A stretch of DNA of 64,000 bases from Polyangiaceae bacterium UTPRO1 (GTDB lineage: Bacteria; Desulfobacterota; Binatia; UTPRO1): positions 1-64,000 of the forward strand of contig MWST01000025.1 in the NCBI GenBank assembly GCA_002050235.1. The letters are read 5' to 3'. The translations under genes were made by a program, and so were the position numbers. This document shows positions 7,554-16,280 of this stretch, one piece after another; within the stretch, counting starts at the first letter, position 1; each line of letters opens with the position of its first letter. The notes under the pieces are model-generated. The model saw only the letters and a list, made by a program, of their open reading frames with translations, did no database searches and had not been told where the DNA came from.

Positions 7554-8852
7554 ATGTCCGCGCACGCTGCACCGCCCTGCCCCCCGGCGGCCGACGTCGC
7601 CGTCGTCGGCGCCGGTGCGGCCGGCCTCGCGACCGCGATCTTCGCGGCCGAAGCGGCTCCCGGTGCGCGCATCGTCGTCCTCGAAGGGGCGGCCAAGATC
7701 GGGGCCAAGATGCTGGTCTCGGGCGGCGGGCGCTGCAACGTGACCAACGCGGTCGTGACAGCGGCCGACTTCAACGGCGTCAGGCCGATCGTCCGCAACG
7801 TCCTCGCCGCCTTCGGCGTCGACGCTACGATCGCGTGGTTCACATCCCTCGGCGTCGAGCTGAAGCGCGAGGAGACCGGCAAGCTCTTCCCGGCGGCGAA
7901 CACGGCTACGGCCGTCGTGCAGGCGCTCGTCGCACGCTGCCTGGTCCTCGGCGTGACGCTGGCGACCGGATGCCGCGTCGCTGCTGTCGGACGCGGCGAC
8001 GCTCCCGGCATGCTGCGCGTGCATCATGCGCACGGGGCGCTCGACGCCAGCCGGGTCGTCATGGCGACCGGCGGGCGCTCCTTGCCGAAGACCGGGAGCG
8101 ACGGCGCCGGCTGGGAAATCGTCGCACGCCTCGGCCACACCGTGACGGCGCCGCACCAGGCGCTGGTACCGCTCGTATTCACGGCCGGCGCGCCGTTCGC
8201 GGCGCTCGCCGGCATCTCGCATCCGGCGGAGCTCGCGACCTTCGCCCACGGCAAGCTCCTCGACCGGCGCGCCGGCAGCCTCCTCTGGACGCACGCCGGT
8301 GTCAGCGGCCCCGTCGTCTTGGACGCGAGCCGGCACTGGGTGATCGCGGCCGCCGCGGGCGCTCGCCCCGAGCTCCGCTTGAGCCTCTTCGGCGACGAAG
8401 ACTTCGCGGCGGTCGACCGCCGCCTCCTGGCGCTCGCCCGCGAGCGGCCGAAGCTCTCGCTCGCGCGCGCACTCGCCGCGAGCGTTCCCGAGCGCGCGGC
8501 GGCGACGCTAGTCCGCGTCGGCGCCGCGCTCGAGCCGGCGACGCCGATCGCGCGCCTCACCCGCGAGGAGCGCCGCCGCGCCGTCCACGCGCTCACCGCA
8601 CTCCCGCTCCCCGTCGAACGACCTCGGGGATGGAACTATGCCGAGGTCACCGCCGGCGGCGTGCCGCTCGCCGAGATCGATCAGCGCACGATGGCGTCGC
8701 GGGTCGTCCCGGGGCTGCACCTAGTCGGCGAGATGCTCGACTGCGACGGCCGCATCGGCGGCTTCAACTTCCATTGGGCGTGGGCTACGGGACACGTCGC
8801 AGGACGCGCGATCGCCCGCTGGCTGCGCGCCGCGGGCTGCAAAGGAGACTGA
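7554..8852 (+). CDS. FAD-dependent HI0933-family oxidoreductase (YhiN-like)
   Basis: 432 residues. The N-terminus has the dinucleotide-binding VAVVGAGAAGLATAIFAAE, then KMLVSGGGRCNVTN, both hallmarks of the HI0933/YhiN family. ELKREETGKLFPA, THAGVSGPVVLDAS and the C-terminal GEMLDCDGRIGGFNFHWAWA motif match the family in order, so the protein looks complete. The family is called NAD(P)/FAD-dependent or aminoacetone-oxidase-like, but the substrate is not firmly known. The start chosen is the ATG at 7554, just before the Rossmann motif; the frame is open far upstream but overlaps the divergent methyltransferase. It is followed 3 bases later by a serine hydrolase gene. Confidence 0.88.
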   Translation: MSAHAAPPCPPAADVAVVGAGAAGLATAIFAAEAAPGARIVVLEGAAKIGAKMLVSGGGRCNVTNAVVTAADFNGVRPIVRNVLAAFGVDATIAWFTSLGVELKREETGKLFPAANTATAVVQALVARCLVLGVTLATGCRVAAVGRGDAPGMLRVHHAHGALDASRVVMATGGRSLPKTGSDGAGWEIVARLGHTVTAPHQALVPLVFTAGAPFAALAGISHPAELATFAHGKLLDRRAGSLLWTHAGVSGPVVLDASRHWVIAAAAGARPELRLSLFGDEDFAAVDRRLLALARERPKLSLARALAASVPERAAATLVRVGAALEPATPIARLTREERRRAVHALTALPLPVERPRGWNYAEVTAGGVPLAEIDQRTMASRVVPGLHLVGEMLDCDGRIGGFNFHWAWATGHVAGRAIARWLRAAGCKGD

Positions 8853-8855
8853 TCC

Positions 8856-10019
8856 ATGCAAATTGCCGACCCCCTCGATCTCGGCCTCGCTCCCGACCGC
8901 CTGGCGCGGCTCACCGCCGCCATCGAGGCCGATGTCGCCGCGGAAACGTACGACGGCGCCGTCGTCCTCGTCGCCCGCAGCGGCCGGGTAGCGCTACATG
9001 AAGCGATCGGCTGGACCGATCGCGGGGCGCGCCGACGCGCCGCCCGCGACGACGTGTTCTCGATCTTCTCGGTCACGAAGACCCTCACGACCGTCGCCGT
9101 GCTGATGCGTGTCGACCGCGGCGAGCTGGCGTTGACGACGCCGATCGCCGAGGTGCTGCCGGAGTTCGGGAATCGTGGCAAGCAGCGCATCACGATCGCT
9201 CAGCTCCTCACCCACACGGCCGGGCTCGCATCCGGATTGCCGCCGCTGCCGCCGGAGAGCCTCGGTGACCTCTCCGCCTTCGTCGCCGCAGCGTGCCGCC
9301 AGCCGCTCGAAGCGACGCCGGGAACGGTCGTCCACTACAGTGCCGTCACTGCGCATGCGCTCCTCGCCGAGATCGTCCGCCGCCTCGATGGCGGCACGCG
9401 GCGCTTCCGCGACGTACTCGAGGCCGAGGTGCTGCGGCCGCTCGGCATGTGCGACACGGCCCTCGGTCTGCGGCCCGACCTCGCCGCCCGCAAGGTTCCG
9501 ATCGTGGTCCGCGATCGTTCGCCCGGCGTGTTCGATCCCGACCTGCTCGAAGCCTTCAATGTGATCGTCGGACCGGAGACCGAGCTCCCGGCCGCAGGCG
9601 CCGTGTCGACGGCGGCCGATCTCTTCCGTCTCGCCGAGTGCTGCCGCCGCGGCGGCGAGCTCGACGGCCACCGCCTGCTCTCGCCCGCGCTCCTGCACCT
9701 CGCTACCAGCATCCACACCGGCGACCGGCCGAACGGCTTCTATGCCTTCGCCTGCGAGCAGCGCGGCTGGAACCCCTTCCCCGCCAACATCGGCTTGAGT
9801 TTCTTCATCCGCGGCGAGGGCGTGTTCCCGACCTACCTCGGCCTCACTTCCTCGCCGCGAACCTATGCCGGGCTCGGCGCAGGCTCGGCGCTGTTCTGGG
9901 TGGACCCGGACCGGGAGCTCGTCTTCGTACTGCTCTCGGCGGGATTGCTCGAGGAGTCGCGCCACCTCGAGCGCTGCCAGCGGCTCTCCGATCTCGTGCA
10001 GTCTGCGGTCGTCGACTGA
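8856..10019 (+). CDS. Serine hydrolase of the beta-lactamase/class C (EstB-like) family
   Basis: 387 residues. S72-V-T-K75 is the S-x-x-K catalytic pair of the penicillin-binding fold (FSVTKTLTTVAVLMRVDRG). The second catalytic tyrosine is likely in VHYSAVTAHALLAEIV. Near the C-terminus GLGAGSALFWVDP takes the place of the KTG-like segment. No signal peptide is evident, so it is probably cytoplasmic, which fits esterases or peptidases of this family better than a beta-lactamase. Spacing of 3 bases to the upstream flavoprotein gene suggests one transcript. The natural substrate is unknown; resistance to beta-lactams should not be inferred. Confidence 0.85.
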   Translation: MQIADPLDLGLAPDRLARLTAAIEADVAAETYDGAVVLVARSGRVALHEAIGWTDRGARRRAARDDVFSIFSVTKTLTTVAVLMRVDRGELALTTPIAEVLPEFGNRGKQRITIAQLLTHTAGLASGLPPLPPESLGDLSAFVAAACRQPLEATPGTVVHYSAVTAHALLAEIVRRLDGGTRRFRDVLEAEVLRPLGMCDTALGLRPDLAARKVPIVVRDRSPGVFDPDLLEAFNVIVGPETELPAAGAVSTAADLFRLAECCRRGGELDGHRLLSPALLHLATSIHTGDRPNGFYAFACEQRGWNPFPANIGLSFFIRGEGVFPTYLGLTSSPRTYAGLGAGSALFWVDPDRELVFVLLSAGLLEESRHLERCQRLSDLVQSAVVD

Positions 10020-10322
10020 CGGCTGCGGAAGCGGAGGGCGCCGAGCCCGGAGGACGACGATTTCCACCCGCACCGCTTGCGCGTACGTTCGGGTCCGATA
10101 CTCTCGCCGGTCACCGTGGACACGTGCGAGCGGCATCGCGGCAGCATCGATATGCAGATCGCGCGGCCGCGTGATGGCAGCGCTCAAACCAATGGAGGGA
10201 TCTCTCTGGTGACGACCGGCAACTTTGTCACGGAGCGCGCGAGGCGCCGCCGGCCAGCCGGCCGGTGCTGCGCGCGCTGCGACCATCGCTCTCTGGCACC
10301 GCAGTTGCTGTCTCGTTCGCGC
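10020..10322. other. Non-coding gap before the L,D-transpeptidase gene
   Basis: 303 bases without a convincing gene. The transpeptidase frame is open through part of it but reads Arg/Cys-rich, non-protein-like sequence, and the lipoprotein signal begins only at 10323. TTGCGC (10077-10082) and TACTCT (10099-10104) are 16 bases apart and could be a weak promoter. No clear terminator hairpin with a T run was seen after the hydrolase gene. Confidence 0.4.
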
Positions 10323-11411
10323 ATGCGCTCGCCCATCCCGATTCGTATTTTCACTTGTCTCGTCGTCGGCGCGGTAGCTGCCGGCTGCGTCGCGCCGCCG
10401 AAGAAGAAGGTGGCGCCGACCCGGCCGTCCCGCGCCGCCGCCCCCCTCATCGATCCGAGCATCGGCGCGCTGCCCCCCGCCTCGGACAAGATCGTGAAGA
10501 TGTCGGCCTTCACCGCCTACATCCCACGCGAGGACGAAGTCCCCGGAGTAGTCGGCGCGAACGAGCTCTACCGCGTCGCCGCGGGCCGAAACCTCCTCGA
10601 CATCGCGCGCGAGGGCGGCCTCGGCTTCCGCGAGCTCCGCGACGCCAATCCGCGCATAGACGAGTGGGAGCCGAAAGCCGGCGTCGAGCTCGTGCTCCCC
10701 ACCCGGCGCATCCTGCCGCGGCCGAACCGCTACTCGGGGCTGGTCATCAACATCCCCGAGTTTCGCTTGTACATGTTTCCGGTCGACGCCAAGCTCGGCG
10801 AGCGGGCGCCGGTCATGACCTGGCCCGTCGGGCTCGGCGCCGAGTGGGCGCCGAGCCCGATCCAGAGCTTCCATGTGAAGTCGAAGGACGAGAAGCCTAC
10901 CTGGGTGGTTCCCGACTCGATCTACGCCAAGATGGAGGACCCGAAGCGCGTCGTCCCGCCGGGGCCGGACAACCCGCTCGGCGACTACCGCATCCGCCTC
11001 GACTTCGACCTCTACGCCATCCACGGCACCAACGATCCGTGGACCGTCGGGCGCCTGACCACGCACGGCTGCGTGCGCCTCTACCCGGAAGACATCGAGT
11101 ACCTCTATCCGTTGGTCGACCGCGGTTATCCCGGCGAGTTCGTCTACCAGCCGGTGAAGATCGGCGAGCGCAAGGGCCGGGTCTTCGTGGAGGTGCACCG
11201 GGACGTCTACGAGATGTTCCAGGACCTCGGAGCGCACGCGCGCGGACTGTTGGCGCGCGCGCGCCTCGACCAGCGCGTCGACCCGGATCGCCTCGCCTAC
11301 GCCGTCGAGCAGAAGCTCGGAGTGCCGATCGACGTAACGCGTGACGGGGCGCAGGCCGACGCGGCGCCGGCGAATCCGCAGCGCGACGATCAGCTGGCAG
11401 CGGGCGAGTAG
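10323..11411 (+). CDS. L,D-transpeptidase lipoprotein with LysM-like domain (YkuD family)
   Basis: 362 residues. The start at 10323 gives a clean lipoprotein signal with lipobox AAGC (C22). Residues about 81-127 resemble a LysM peptidoglycan-binding module (ELYRVAAGRNLLDIAREGGL...ANP...LVLPTRR). The YkuD catalytic domain follows (about 138-290): H234 in AIHGTND, and T-H248-G-C250-V-R, where C250 is the nucleophile. The family makes 3-3 peptidoglycan cross-links or attaches proteins to peptidoglycan, consistent with the order LysM then YkuD (ErfK/YbiS type). It lies in the periplasm, anchored to a membrane. The last 70 residues are a charged tail with little similarity. It converges with dinB, 11 bases away. 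Confidence 0.93.
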   Translation: MRSPIPIRIFTCLVVGAVAAGCVAPPKKKVAPTRPSRAAAPLIDPSIGALPPASDKIVKMSAFTAYIPREDEVPGVVGANELYRVAAGRNLLDIAREGGLGFRELRDANPRIDEWEPKAGVELVLPTRRILPRPNRYSGLVINIPEFRLYMFPVDAKLGERAPVMTWPVGLGAEWAPSPIQSFHVKSKDEKPTWVVPDSIYAKMEDPKRVVPPGPDNPLGDYRIRLDFDLYAIHGTNDPWTVGRLTTHGCVRLYPEDIEYLYPLVDRGYPGEFVYQPVKIGERKGRVFVEVHRDVYEMFQDLGAHARGLLARARLDQRVDPDRLAYAVEQKLGVPIDVTRDGAQADAAPANPQRDDQLAAGE

Positions 11412-11422
11412 CGGCGGCGCTC

Positions 11423-12655
11423 TTATCTCGTCTCGCGTTCGCCGCGCTTGATGCCCATCGACAATCCCGCACGCCGCACGCCGCCCGCACCGCGGCTGAG
11501 CTTCTCGTCGCCGAAGCGCTCGTGGATGGCGTCGATGGCGGCATTGAGGCGCGCGCGCCGCGGATCGGTCGGTCCGCCGAGCGCGAACGCCAGCTGCGAC
11601 CCGTCGCTCGGCGCCAGCCGTGTCACCGCCACGCCGACGAGCCGGATCGGCTCCCACGGCTCGACCCGCGCCAGCAACGACAGCGCCGCACGGCCGATCG
11701 TCTCCCCGTCGTCGGTAGGTTGCCGCAGCGCCAGCGAGCGCGTCAGCAGCGGATAGCGGCCGCCGCCGAGCGGGCGGGCGAGCTTGAGCTTCAGCGTGAC
11801 GCCGTGGCCGGCGACACGGTCGCGCCGCAGGCGGCGCGCAATCGCCTCGGCGTGGCTGCGGATCGGGTCGGCGAGCGCGCTGCGGTCGGCGACGTCGCGC
11901 TCGAAGGTGTTCTCCTCGCCGTACGACTTGGCCTCGCGGTCCGCTTCGACCGGACGCGCATCCTCGCCGCGCGCCAGCCGCGCGAGTCCGATACCGAACG
12001 ATCCGAGCGCCCGTCGCAGCACCGCCTCCGGCGCCGCGGCGAGCGCGCCGATCGTCGTGATGCCGAGCGCTTCGAGGCGCGCTCCGGCGACAGCGCCGAC
12101 GCCCCAGATGCGCCCGACCGGGAGCGGGGCGAGAAAGGCGCGCACCTCGTCCGCCGCCACCGCGCGGAGCCCGTCCGGTTTGGCTAAGTCGCTCGCGATC
12201 TTGGCTACCATCTTCACCGGCGCTATCCCCACCGAGAGCGTGAGTCCGGTCACGGCCCGCACCTCGGCGCGCAAGCGCTCGGCAGCGGAGACCGCGTCGC
12301 CGAGCAGCCGCGCCGTGCCCGTGAGATCGAGGAACGCCTCGTCCATCGACAGCCCTTCGACGACCGGAGAGTAGCGGTCGAAGATGGCGAAGACGCGCCT
12401 GCTCTCGCGCCGGTACTTCGCCAGGTCACCGGCGACGAAGATCGCATGCGGGCAGCGCTGTCGCGCCGCGAACGACGGCATCGCAGAATGGATGCCGTAG
12501 GCCCGCGCCTCGTAGCTCGCCGCGGCGACGACGCCGCGCCCCGACGCGCCGCCGACCACGACCGGCTTGCCGCGCAGTTCCGGACGGTCGCGCTGCTCGA
12601 CCGCAGCAAAGAAAGCGTCGAGGTCGGCGTGCAGGATGGTGCGCGGCGTCGTCAC
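11423..12655 (-). CDS. dinB: DNA polymerase IV (Y-family)
   Basis: 410 residues. The Y-family palm motifs are intact: D11-L-D13-A-F-F near the start (metal ligand region) and S-M-D105-E106-A-F-L-D. LSVGIAPVKMVAKIASDLAKPDG is the usual fingers/thumb sequence, and a little-finger domain runs to about residue 350. The last 60 residues (GDEKLSRG...) are a common C-terminal extension. Its role is error-prone translesion synthesis. The GTG start overlaps the stop of the upstream Na+/alanine symporter (GTGA at 12652-12655), so dinB is probably expressed with it. No LexA-type box was seen at this gene. Confidence 0.95.
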   Translation of the reverse strand: MTTPRTILHADLDAFFAAVEQRDRPELRGKPVVVGGASGRGVVAAASYEARAYGIHSAMPSFAARQRCPHAIFVAGDLAKYRRESRRVFAIFDRYSPVVEGLSMDEAFLDLTGTARLLGDAVSAAERLRAEVRAVTGLTLSVGIAPVKMVAKIASDLAKPDGLRAVAADEVRAFLAPLPVGRIWGVGAVAGARLEALGITTIGALAAAPEAVLRRALGSFGIGLARLARGEDARPVEADREAKSYGEENTFERDVADRSALADPIRSHAEAIARRLRRDRVAGHGVTLKLKLARPLGGGRYPLLTRSLALRQPTDDGETIGRAALSLLARVEPWEPIRLVGVAVTRLAPSDGSQLAFALGGPTDPRRARLNAAIDAIHERFGDEKLSRGAGGVRRAGLSMGIKRGERETR

Positions 12656-14019
12656 GGGACTGTAGGTCGGGCTTGTTCCCCGGCGCCATCCTCGCTCCAG
12701 AGGTAGCGCTGTGTCTCGTCGACGACGACGCCGGTGAGCACCAGCAGCGAGATCAGATTCGGAATCGCCATCAGCGCGTTGGTGATGTCGGCCGCCGACC
12801 AGACGACCGGGAGCGGCGCCACCGATCCCAGGTACACCGCCGCGACCCAGAGCACGCGATAGACCCGCACCGACGGCGTCCCGAAGAGATACTCGCAGGC
12901 TTTCTCGCCATAGTAGGCCCAGCCGAGGATGGTCGAAAACACGAACGTCAACAGGCCGACCGTCACCACCAGGGGACCGAGCGCACCGTGGAGATCGGCG
13001 AACGCCTTCGCCGTCAGCGCGGCGCCGCCGATCCCCTGCGTCCAGTCGTGCGACTGCACGACCACGAGGCCGGTCATGAGACAGACGACGACGGTGTCCC
13101 AGAAGGTTCCCGTCGACGACACCAATGCCTGCCGCACCGGATTCCGCGTCTGGGCTGCAGCCGCCACGATGGGCGCGCTCCCGAGCCCGGACTCGTTCGA
13201 GAACAGGCCGCGGGCGACCCCATAGCGCAGCGCCTCGCGCACGCCGGCGCCGGCGAAGCCGCCGACCGCCGCCTGTCCGGTGAAGGCCGAGCGCACGATG
13301 AGGGAGACGGTCGCGGGGATCTCCGACACGTTCAGCGCCAGGATGACTAGGCAGCCGGCGACATAGAAGACCGCCATGAACGGCACGAGCCGCTCGCAGA
13401 CCGCCGCGATCGACTTGATGCCGCCCAGGATCACGAGCGCGGTGAGCGCGGTCATGACCGCGCCGGAGATCCCGACCGAGACACCGAAGGTGTCGCTGAC
13501 GAGGGTCGAGAGCGAGTTCGCTTGCACGGTATTGCCGATGCCGAAAGCGCTCACCGCAGTGAGCGCGGCGAACGCCACCCCGAGCGGCTTGTTCCGCATG
13601 CCGCGCTCGAGTACGTACATCGGGCCGCCCGCCATCGTGCCGTCGACCGCCGTGATGCGGTACTTCACGGAGAGCAGCGCCTCGGCGTACTTGGTGGCGA
13701 TTCCGAACACCCCCGTGAGCCACATCCACAGCACCGCACCGGGCCCGCCCGACGCGACCGCCGTGGCTACGCCGACGATGTTGCCGGTCCCGATCGTCGC
13801 CGCGAGCGCCGTGGTGAGGGCGCCGAACTGCGACACGTCGCCCGCGCCCTCGGCACCGCGCTCGAGCGAGAGCCGGATGGCGCGCCCGAGATAGCGCTGG
13901 ATGAAGCGCAGGCGAAAGGTCAGGTAGACGTGCGTTCCGACCAGCAGGATCAGCATCGGCGGTCCCCAGACGATGCCCGCGATCCGATCCAGCAGCCGCG
14001 TCAGGTCGTCCATGCCCAT
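12652..14019 (-). CDS. Sodium:alanine symporter, AGCS family
   Basis: 455 residues with about eleven hydrophobic helices. The family signature QFGALTTALAATIGTGNIVG lies near residue 65. ATKYAEALLSVKYR, GGPMYVLERGMRNKPLGV and SNESGLGSAPIVAAAAQTRNPVRQ further along are all conserved AGCS blocks. It is a Na+-coupled importer of alanine or glycine in the inner membrane. A second in-frame ATG lies two codons later. The stop overlaps the start of dinB by 4 bases, an unusual pairing of a transporter with a repair polymerase. No glycine-riboswitch-like structure was recognised upstream. Confidence 0.93.
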   Translation of the reverse strand: MGMDDLTRLLDRIAGIVWGPPMLILLVGTHVYLTFRLRFIQRYLGRAIRLSLERGAEGAGDVSQFGALTTALAATIGTGNIVGVATAVASGGPGAVLWMWLTGVFGIATKYAEALLSVKYRITAVDGTMAGGPMYVLERGMRNKPLGVAFAALTAVSAFGIGNTVQANSLSTLVSDTFGVSVGISGAVMTALTALVILGGIKSIAAVCERLVPFMAVFYVAGCLVILALNVSEIPATVSLIVRSAFTGQAAVGGFAGAGVREALRYGVARGLFSNESGLGSAPIVAAAAQTRNPVRQALVSSTGTFWDTVVVCLMTGLVVVQSHDWTQGIGGAALTAKAFADLHGALGPLVVTVGLLTFVFSTILGWAYYGEKACEYLFGTPSVRVYRVLWVAAVYLGSVAPLPVVWSAADITNALMAIPNLISLLVLTGVVVDETQRYLWSEDGAGEQARPTVP

Positions 14020-14104
14020 CCGTCGTCAGCGCCCGCGATCGGCGACTGCGGCCGCGAAGCGCCCCGACGGCGCGCCGACGACGGTTCCCGGCATCGCGGC
14101 AGCC

Positions 14105-14896
14105 CTATGCACCCTTGGGCTTCATCATCCCGGCGACGAGGCGGGTCGTGATGCCGGCCGGCAAGTGCTTGGAGAGACTCGCCGCGACCGTGTTCATCAG
14201 GCCGTTCACCAGCACCGAGCGCACCCCCACGGCGGCGATCGCCTGCTCGGCGACCTGGTCCGCGGTCATCCAGACGAACGACGGCAAGCTCGCGGTATCG
14301 AAGGTATCGACCTTCTCCTGGAACTCCGTGCGCGTGAAGCCGGGGCAGACGCAGAGGACATGGACGCCGGTGCCGCGCAGCTCGGCGGCGAGCGACTCGG
14401 TGAAGCTCAGCACGAACGCCTTGGTAGCGCAGTAGGTGGCCATGAACGGCCCGGGAGCGAAGCCGCCGAGCGACGCCATGTTCATGATCGCCCCGCGGCG
14501 GCGCTCGACCATGGCGGGGAGGAAGCGGCCGGTCAGGTCGACGAGCGCCGCGACGTTCACCTGGACCTCCTCGACTTCGCGCGTGACCGGAAGCTCGTGG
14601 AAGCGCCCGTGCGTACCGAAGCCGGCATTGTTGACGAGCCAATCGACGATGATGCCGCGGCGCTCGGTCTCGGCCTGCAGCGCCGCACCGGCACCGGGCT
14701 GGGCGAGATCGGCGGTCAACACCTGCACTTCGCTGCCGTGCGCGGCGCGGAGCTCGCCCGCGAGGCGCTCGAGGCGGTCGGTACGGCGCGCGACGAGGGC
14801 TACCGGACGGCGCTCGGCGGCAAGCCGGCGCGCCAGCGCTTCGCCGATGCCGCTCGAAGCGCCGGTGATGAGGGTGAACTCGCGTGGGGACGACAT
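14105..14896 (-). CDS. Short-chain dehydrogenase/reductase (SDR)
   Basis: 263 residues with a complete classical SDR fold: TGASSGIG (cofactor binding, residues 10-17), DWLVNNAGFGTHG, MNMASLGGFAPGPF and the catalytic Y-x-x-x-K in ATYCATKAF. ARRTDR after the second strand suggests NADP(H) preference. The sequence resembles the DltE/YqjQ-like subset of SDRs acting on small carbonyls or fatty acyl groups; the substrate is not known. An AAGGAG ribosome-binding site precedes the ATG. The gene follows an alpha/beta hydrolase gene (28 bases) in the same direction, so co-transcription is likely. Confidence 0.9.
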   Translation of the reverse strand: MSSPREFTLITGASSGIGEALARRLAAERRPVALVARRTDRLERLAGELRAAHGSEVQVLTADLAQPGAGAALQAETERRGIIVDWLVNNAGFGTHGRFHELPVTREVEEVQVNVAALVDLTGRFLPAMVERRRGAIMNMASLGGFAPGPFMATYCATKAFVLSFTESLAAELRGTGVHVLCVCPGFTRTEFQEKVDTFDTASLPSFVWMTADQVAEQAIAAVGVRSVLVNGLMNTVAASLSKHLPAGITTRLVAGMMKPKGA

Positions 14897-14924
14897 GAAC
14901 GCTCCTTCGGGCGCCGATCCGCGC

Positions 14925-15824
14925 TCAGGGCGGCGAGCGGCGCGGCACGCTGTGCTCCCAGTCGGCGAGGATCGCGCGCAGGGCGGCGATGAACGCCAGG
15001 GGCTGATCGAGGATGAGATGATGGTGGGCCTGCGGGATCTCGACGATCGGGGCGTTGCGATCGAGGAGCCCGTACATGTACTCGGCGATCTCGGGCGGCA
15101 CGAGGAAGCTGAGCTCGCCCCGGAAGACGCAGACGCGGCAGCGCACGTGCGCGAGGTAGTCGCTCATCGGCACCAGCGACGTCTTCACGAACACGCGCGG
15201 ATCGAACTTCCACGTCCAGCCGGCGCCGGTTCGCTTCAGTGAATGCCGGGCGACGTGCGCAACGATGAAGGCGTTGTCGCACGGCTGCGGCGGAATGAGA
15301 TGGAAGTGCTGCATCGCCGTCTCGAGATCGGCGTAGGTCTTGGGATTGCGGAAGGCGCGGCCGCGCGCGCCTTCTTCACTCTCCGGATCCGGCCGCCGCA
15401 CCGGCGAGTCGACGATGATGGCGCCGGCGAGGCGGTCGCCGTAGAGCGCGGCGGCAACGATGCTCACGAAGCCGCCGAGGCTGTGGCCGACGAGCACCGG
15501 CGCGCCGGCGATCCCGGCATCGGCGGCAACCGCCATGACCTCGCGCGCCCATACTTCGCGCGGGTAGGCGTCGCGCCGGCCGCTGTCGCCGTGGCCGGAG
15601 AGCTCGGGAGCTACGACGTAGTACTGCGATGCCAGTTGCGGCGCCAGGAAGCTCCACCACTCCGCGTGCGCCGCACCGCCGTGGACGAGCACGAGGGCCG
15701 GCTTCGCCGCCTCACCCCAGGCGAGATAGCGGACGCGGCAGCCCTCGACTTCGAGGAAGCGCTCGCTTCGCGGCGCAGCGAGGGCATCGGTGAACCATCT
15801 GGGCGCCTCGGTGCCGCTCGCCAT
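14925..15824 (-). CDS. Alpha/beta hydrolase
   Basis: 299 residues. The sequence shows the canonical order: LVLVHGGAAHAEWW (oxyanion HG), APELSGHGDSGRR, the nucleophile elbow G-H-S-L-G-G near residue 115, a likely acid in the region after VCVFRGELS, and a catalytic His in PQAHHHLILDQP near the C-terminus. There is no signal peptide. The fold covers esterases, epoxide hydrolases and C-C hydrolases, so the substrate is undetermined. It is the first gene of a pair with the downstream SDR, and is divergent from the carbinolamine dehydratase gene. Confidence 0.88.
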   Translation of the reverse strand: MASGTEAPRWFTDALAAPRSERFLEVEGCRVRYLAWGEAAKPALVLVHGGAAHAEWWSFLAPQLASQYYVVAPELSGHGDSGRRDAYPREVWAREVMAVAADAGIAGAPVLVGHSLGGFVSIVAAALYGDRLAGAIIVDSPVRRPDPESEEGARGRAFRNPKTYADLETAMQHFHLIPPQPCDNAFIVAHVARHSLKRTGAGWTWKFDPRVFVKTSLVPMSDYLAHVRCRVCVFRGELSFLVPPEIAEYMYGLLDRNAPIVEIPQAHHHLILDQPLAFIAALRAILADWEHSVPRRSPP

Positions 15825-15925
15825 AGCCGCATCGTGAAATCCTGTTCGTGGCGCCGATGCAAGCGGCGCCGCCGCCCTTGCGCCGGCGCGGCCGGCAGGT
15901 CAGTCTTCGGCCGGGAGCCTACGAC

Positions 15926-16273
15926 ATGAGCGACGACGTCTGCGATCTCACGACCAAGGAATGCGTGCCCTGCCGCGGCGGCGTCCCGCCGCTCGCCGCC
16001 GCCGAATGCGCGCAGTTGCTGCGCCGGCTCGGTCACGACTGGAAGGTCGTCGCCGACCACCACCTGGAGAAGGAGTTCGCCTTCCCGGACTTCGCCGCCG
16101 CCCTAGCCTTCACCAACCGCGTCGGCGCGCTCGCCGAGCGGGAGGGGCATCACCCCGACATCCACCTCTCCTGGGGCAAGGTCCGACTCGTCATCTGGAC
16201 GCACAAGATCGACGGCCTCACCGAGAGCGACTTCGTCCTGGCAGCGAAGGCGGAGCAGCTACCGCGCTCCTAG
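15926..16273 (+). CDS. phhB: 4a-hydroxytetrahydrobiopterin dehydratase (pterin carbinolamine dehydratase)
   Basis: 115 residues, the normal length for PCD/DCoH. The motif EGHHPDIHLSWGKV carries the two catalytic histidines and is followed by IDGLTESDFVLAAK, the usual C-terminal block. The enzyme regenerates the pterin cofactor of aromatic amino acid hydroxylases. No phenylalanine hydroxylase gene is in the window, so the partner must be elsewhere, or the protein may play another role as in many bacteria. The start chosen is the ATG at 15926, where the MSDDVCDL sequence begins; it is convergent with the following hydrolase (7 bases apart). Confidence 0.92.
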   Translation: MSDDVCDLTTKECVPCRGGVPPLAAAECAQLLRRLGHDWKVVADHHLEKEFAFPDFAAALAFTNRVGALAEREGHHPDIHLSWGKVRLVIWTHKIDGLTESDFVLAAKAEQLPRS

Positions 16274-16280
16274 CCGCACG

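Noticed and set aside
8856..10019. Beta-lactamase resistance gene
   Set aside because: S-x-x-K is present but no signal peptide and no KTG box; the fold covers many esterases. It is reported as a serine hydrolase only.
8994..11657. 887-codon open frame on the minus strand across several genes
   Set aside because: It runs antisense to three well-supported genes and its protein is Arg/Ala/Asp-rich without motifs. Such frames are common in G+C-rich DNA.
14020..14104. Riboswitch upstream of the Na+/alanine symporter
   Set aside because: Only 85 bases separate it from the preceding gene, and no glycine-type conserved core was seen.
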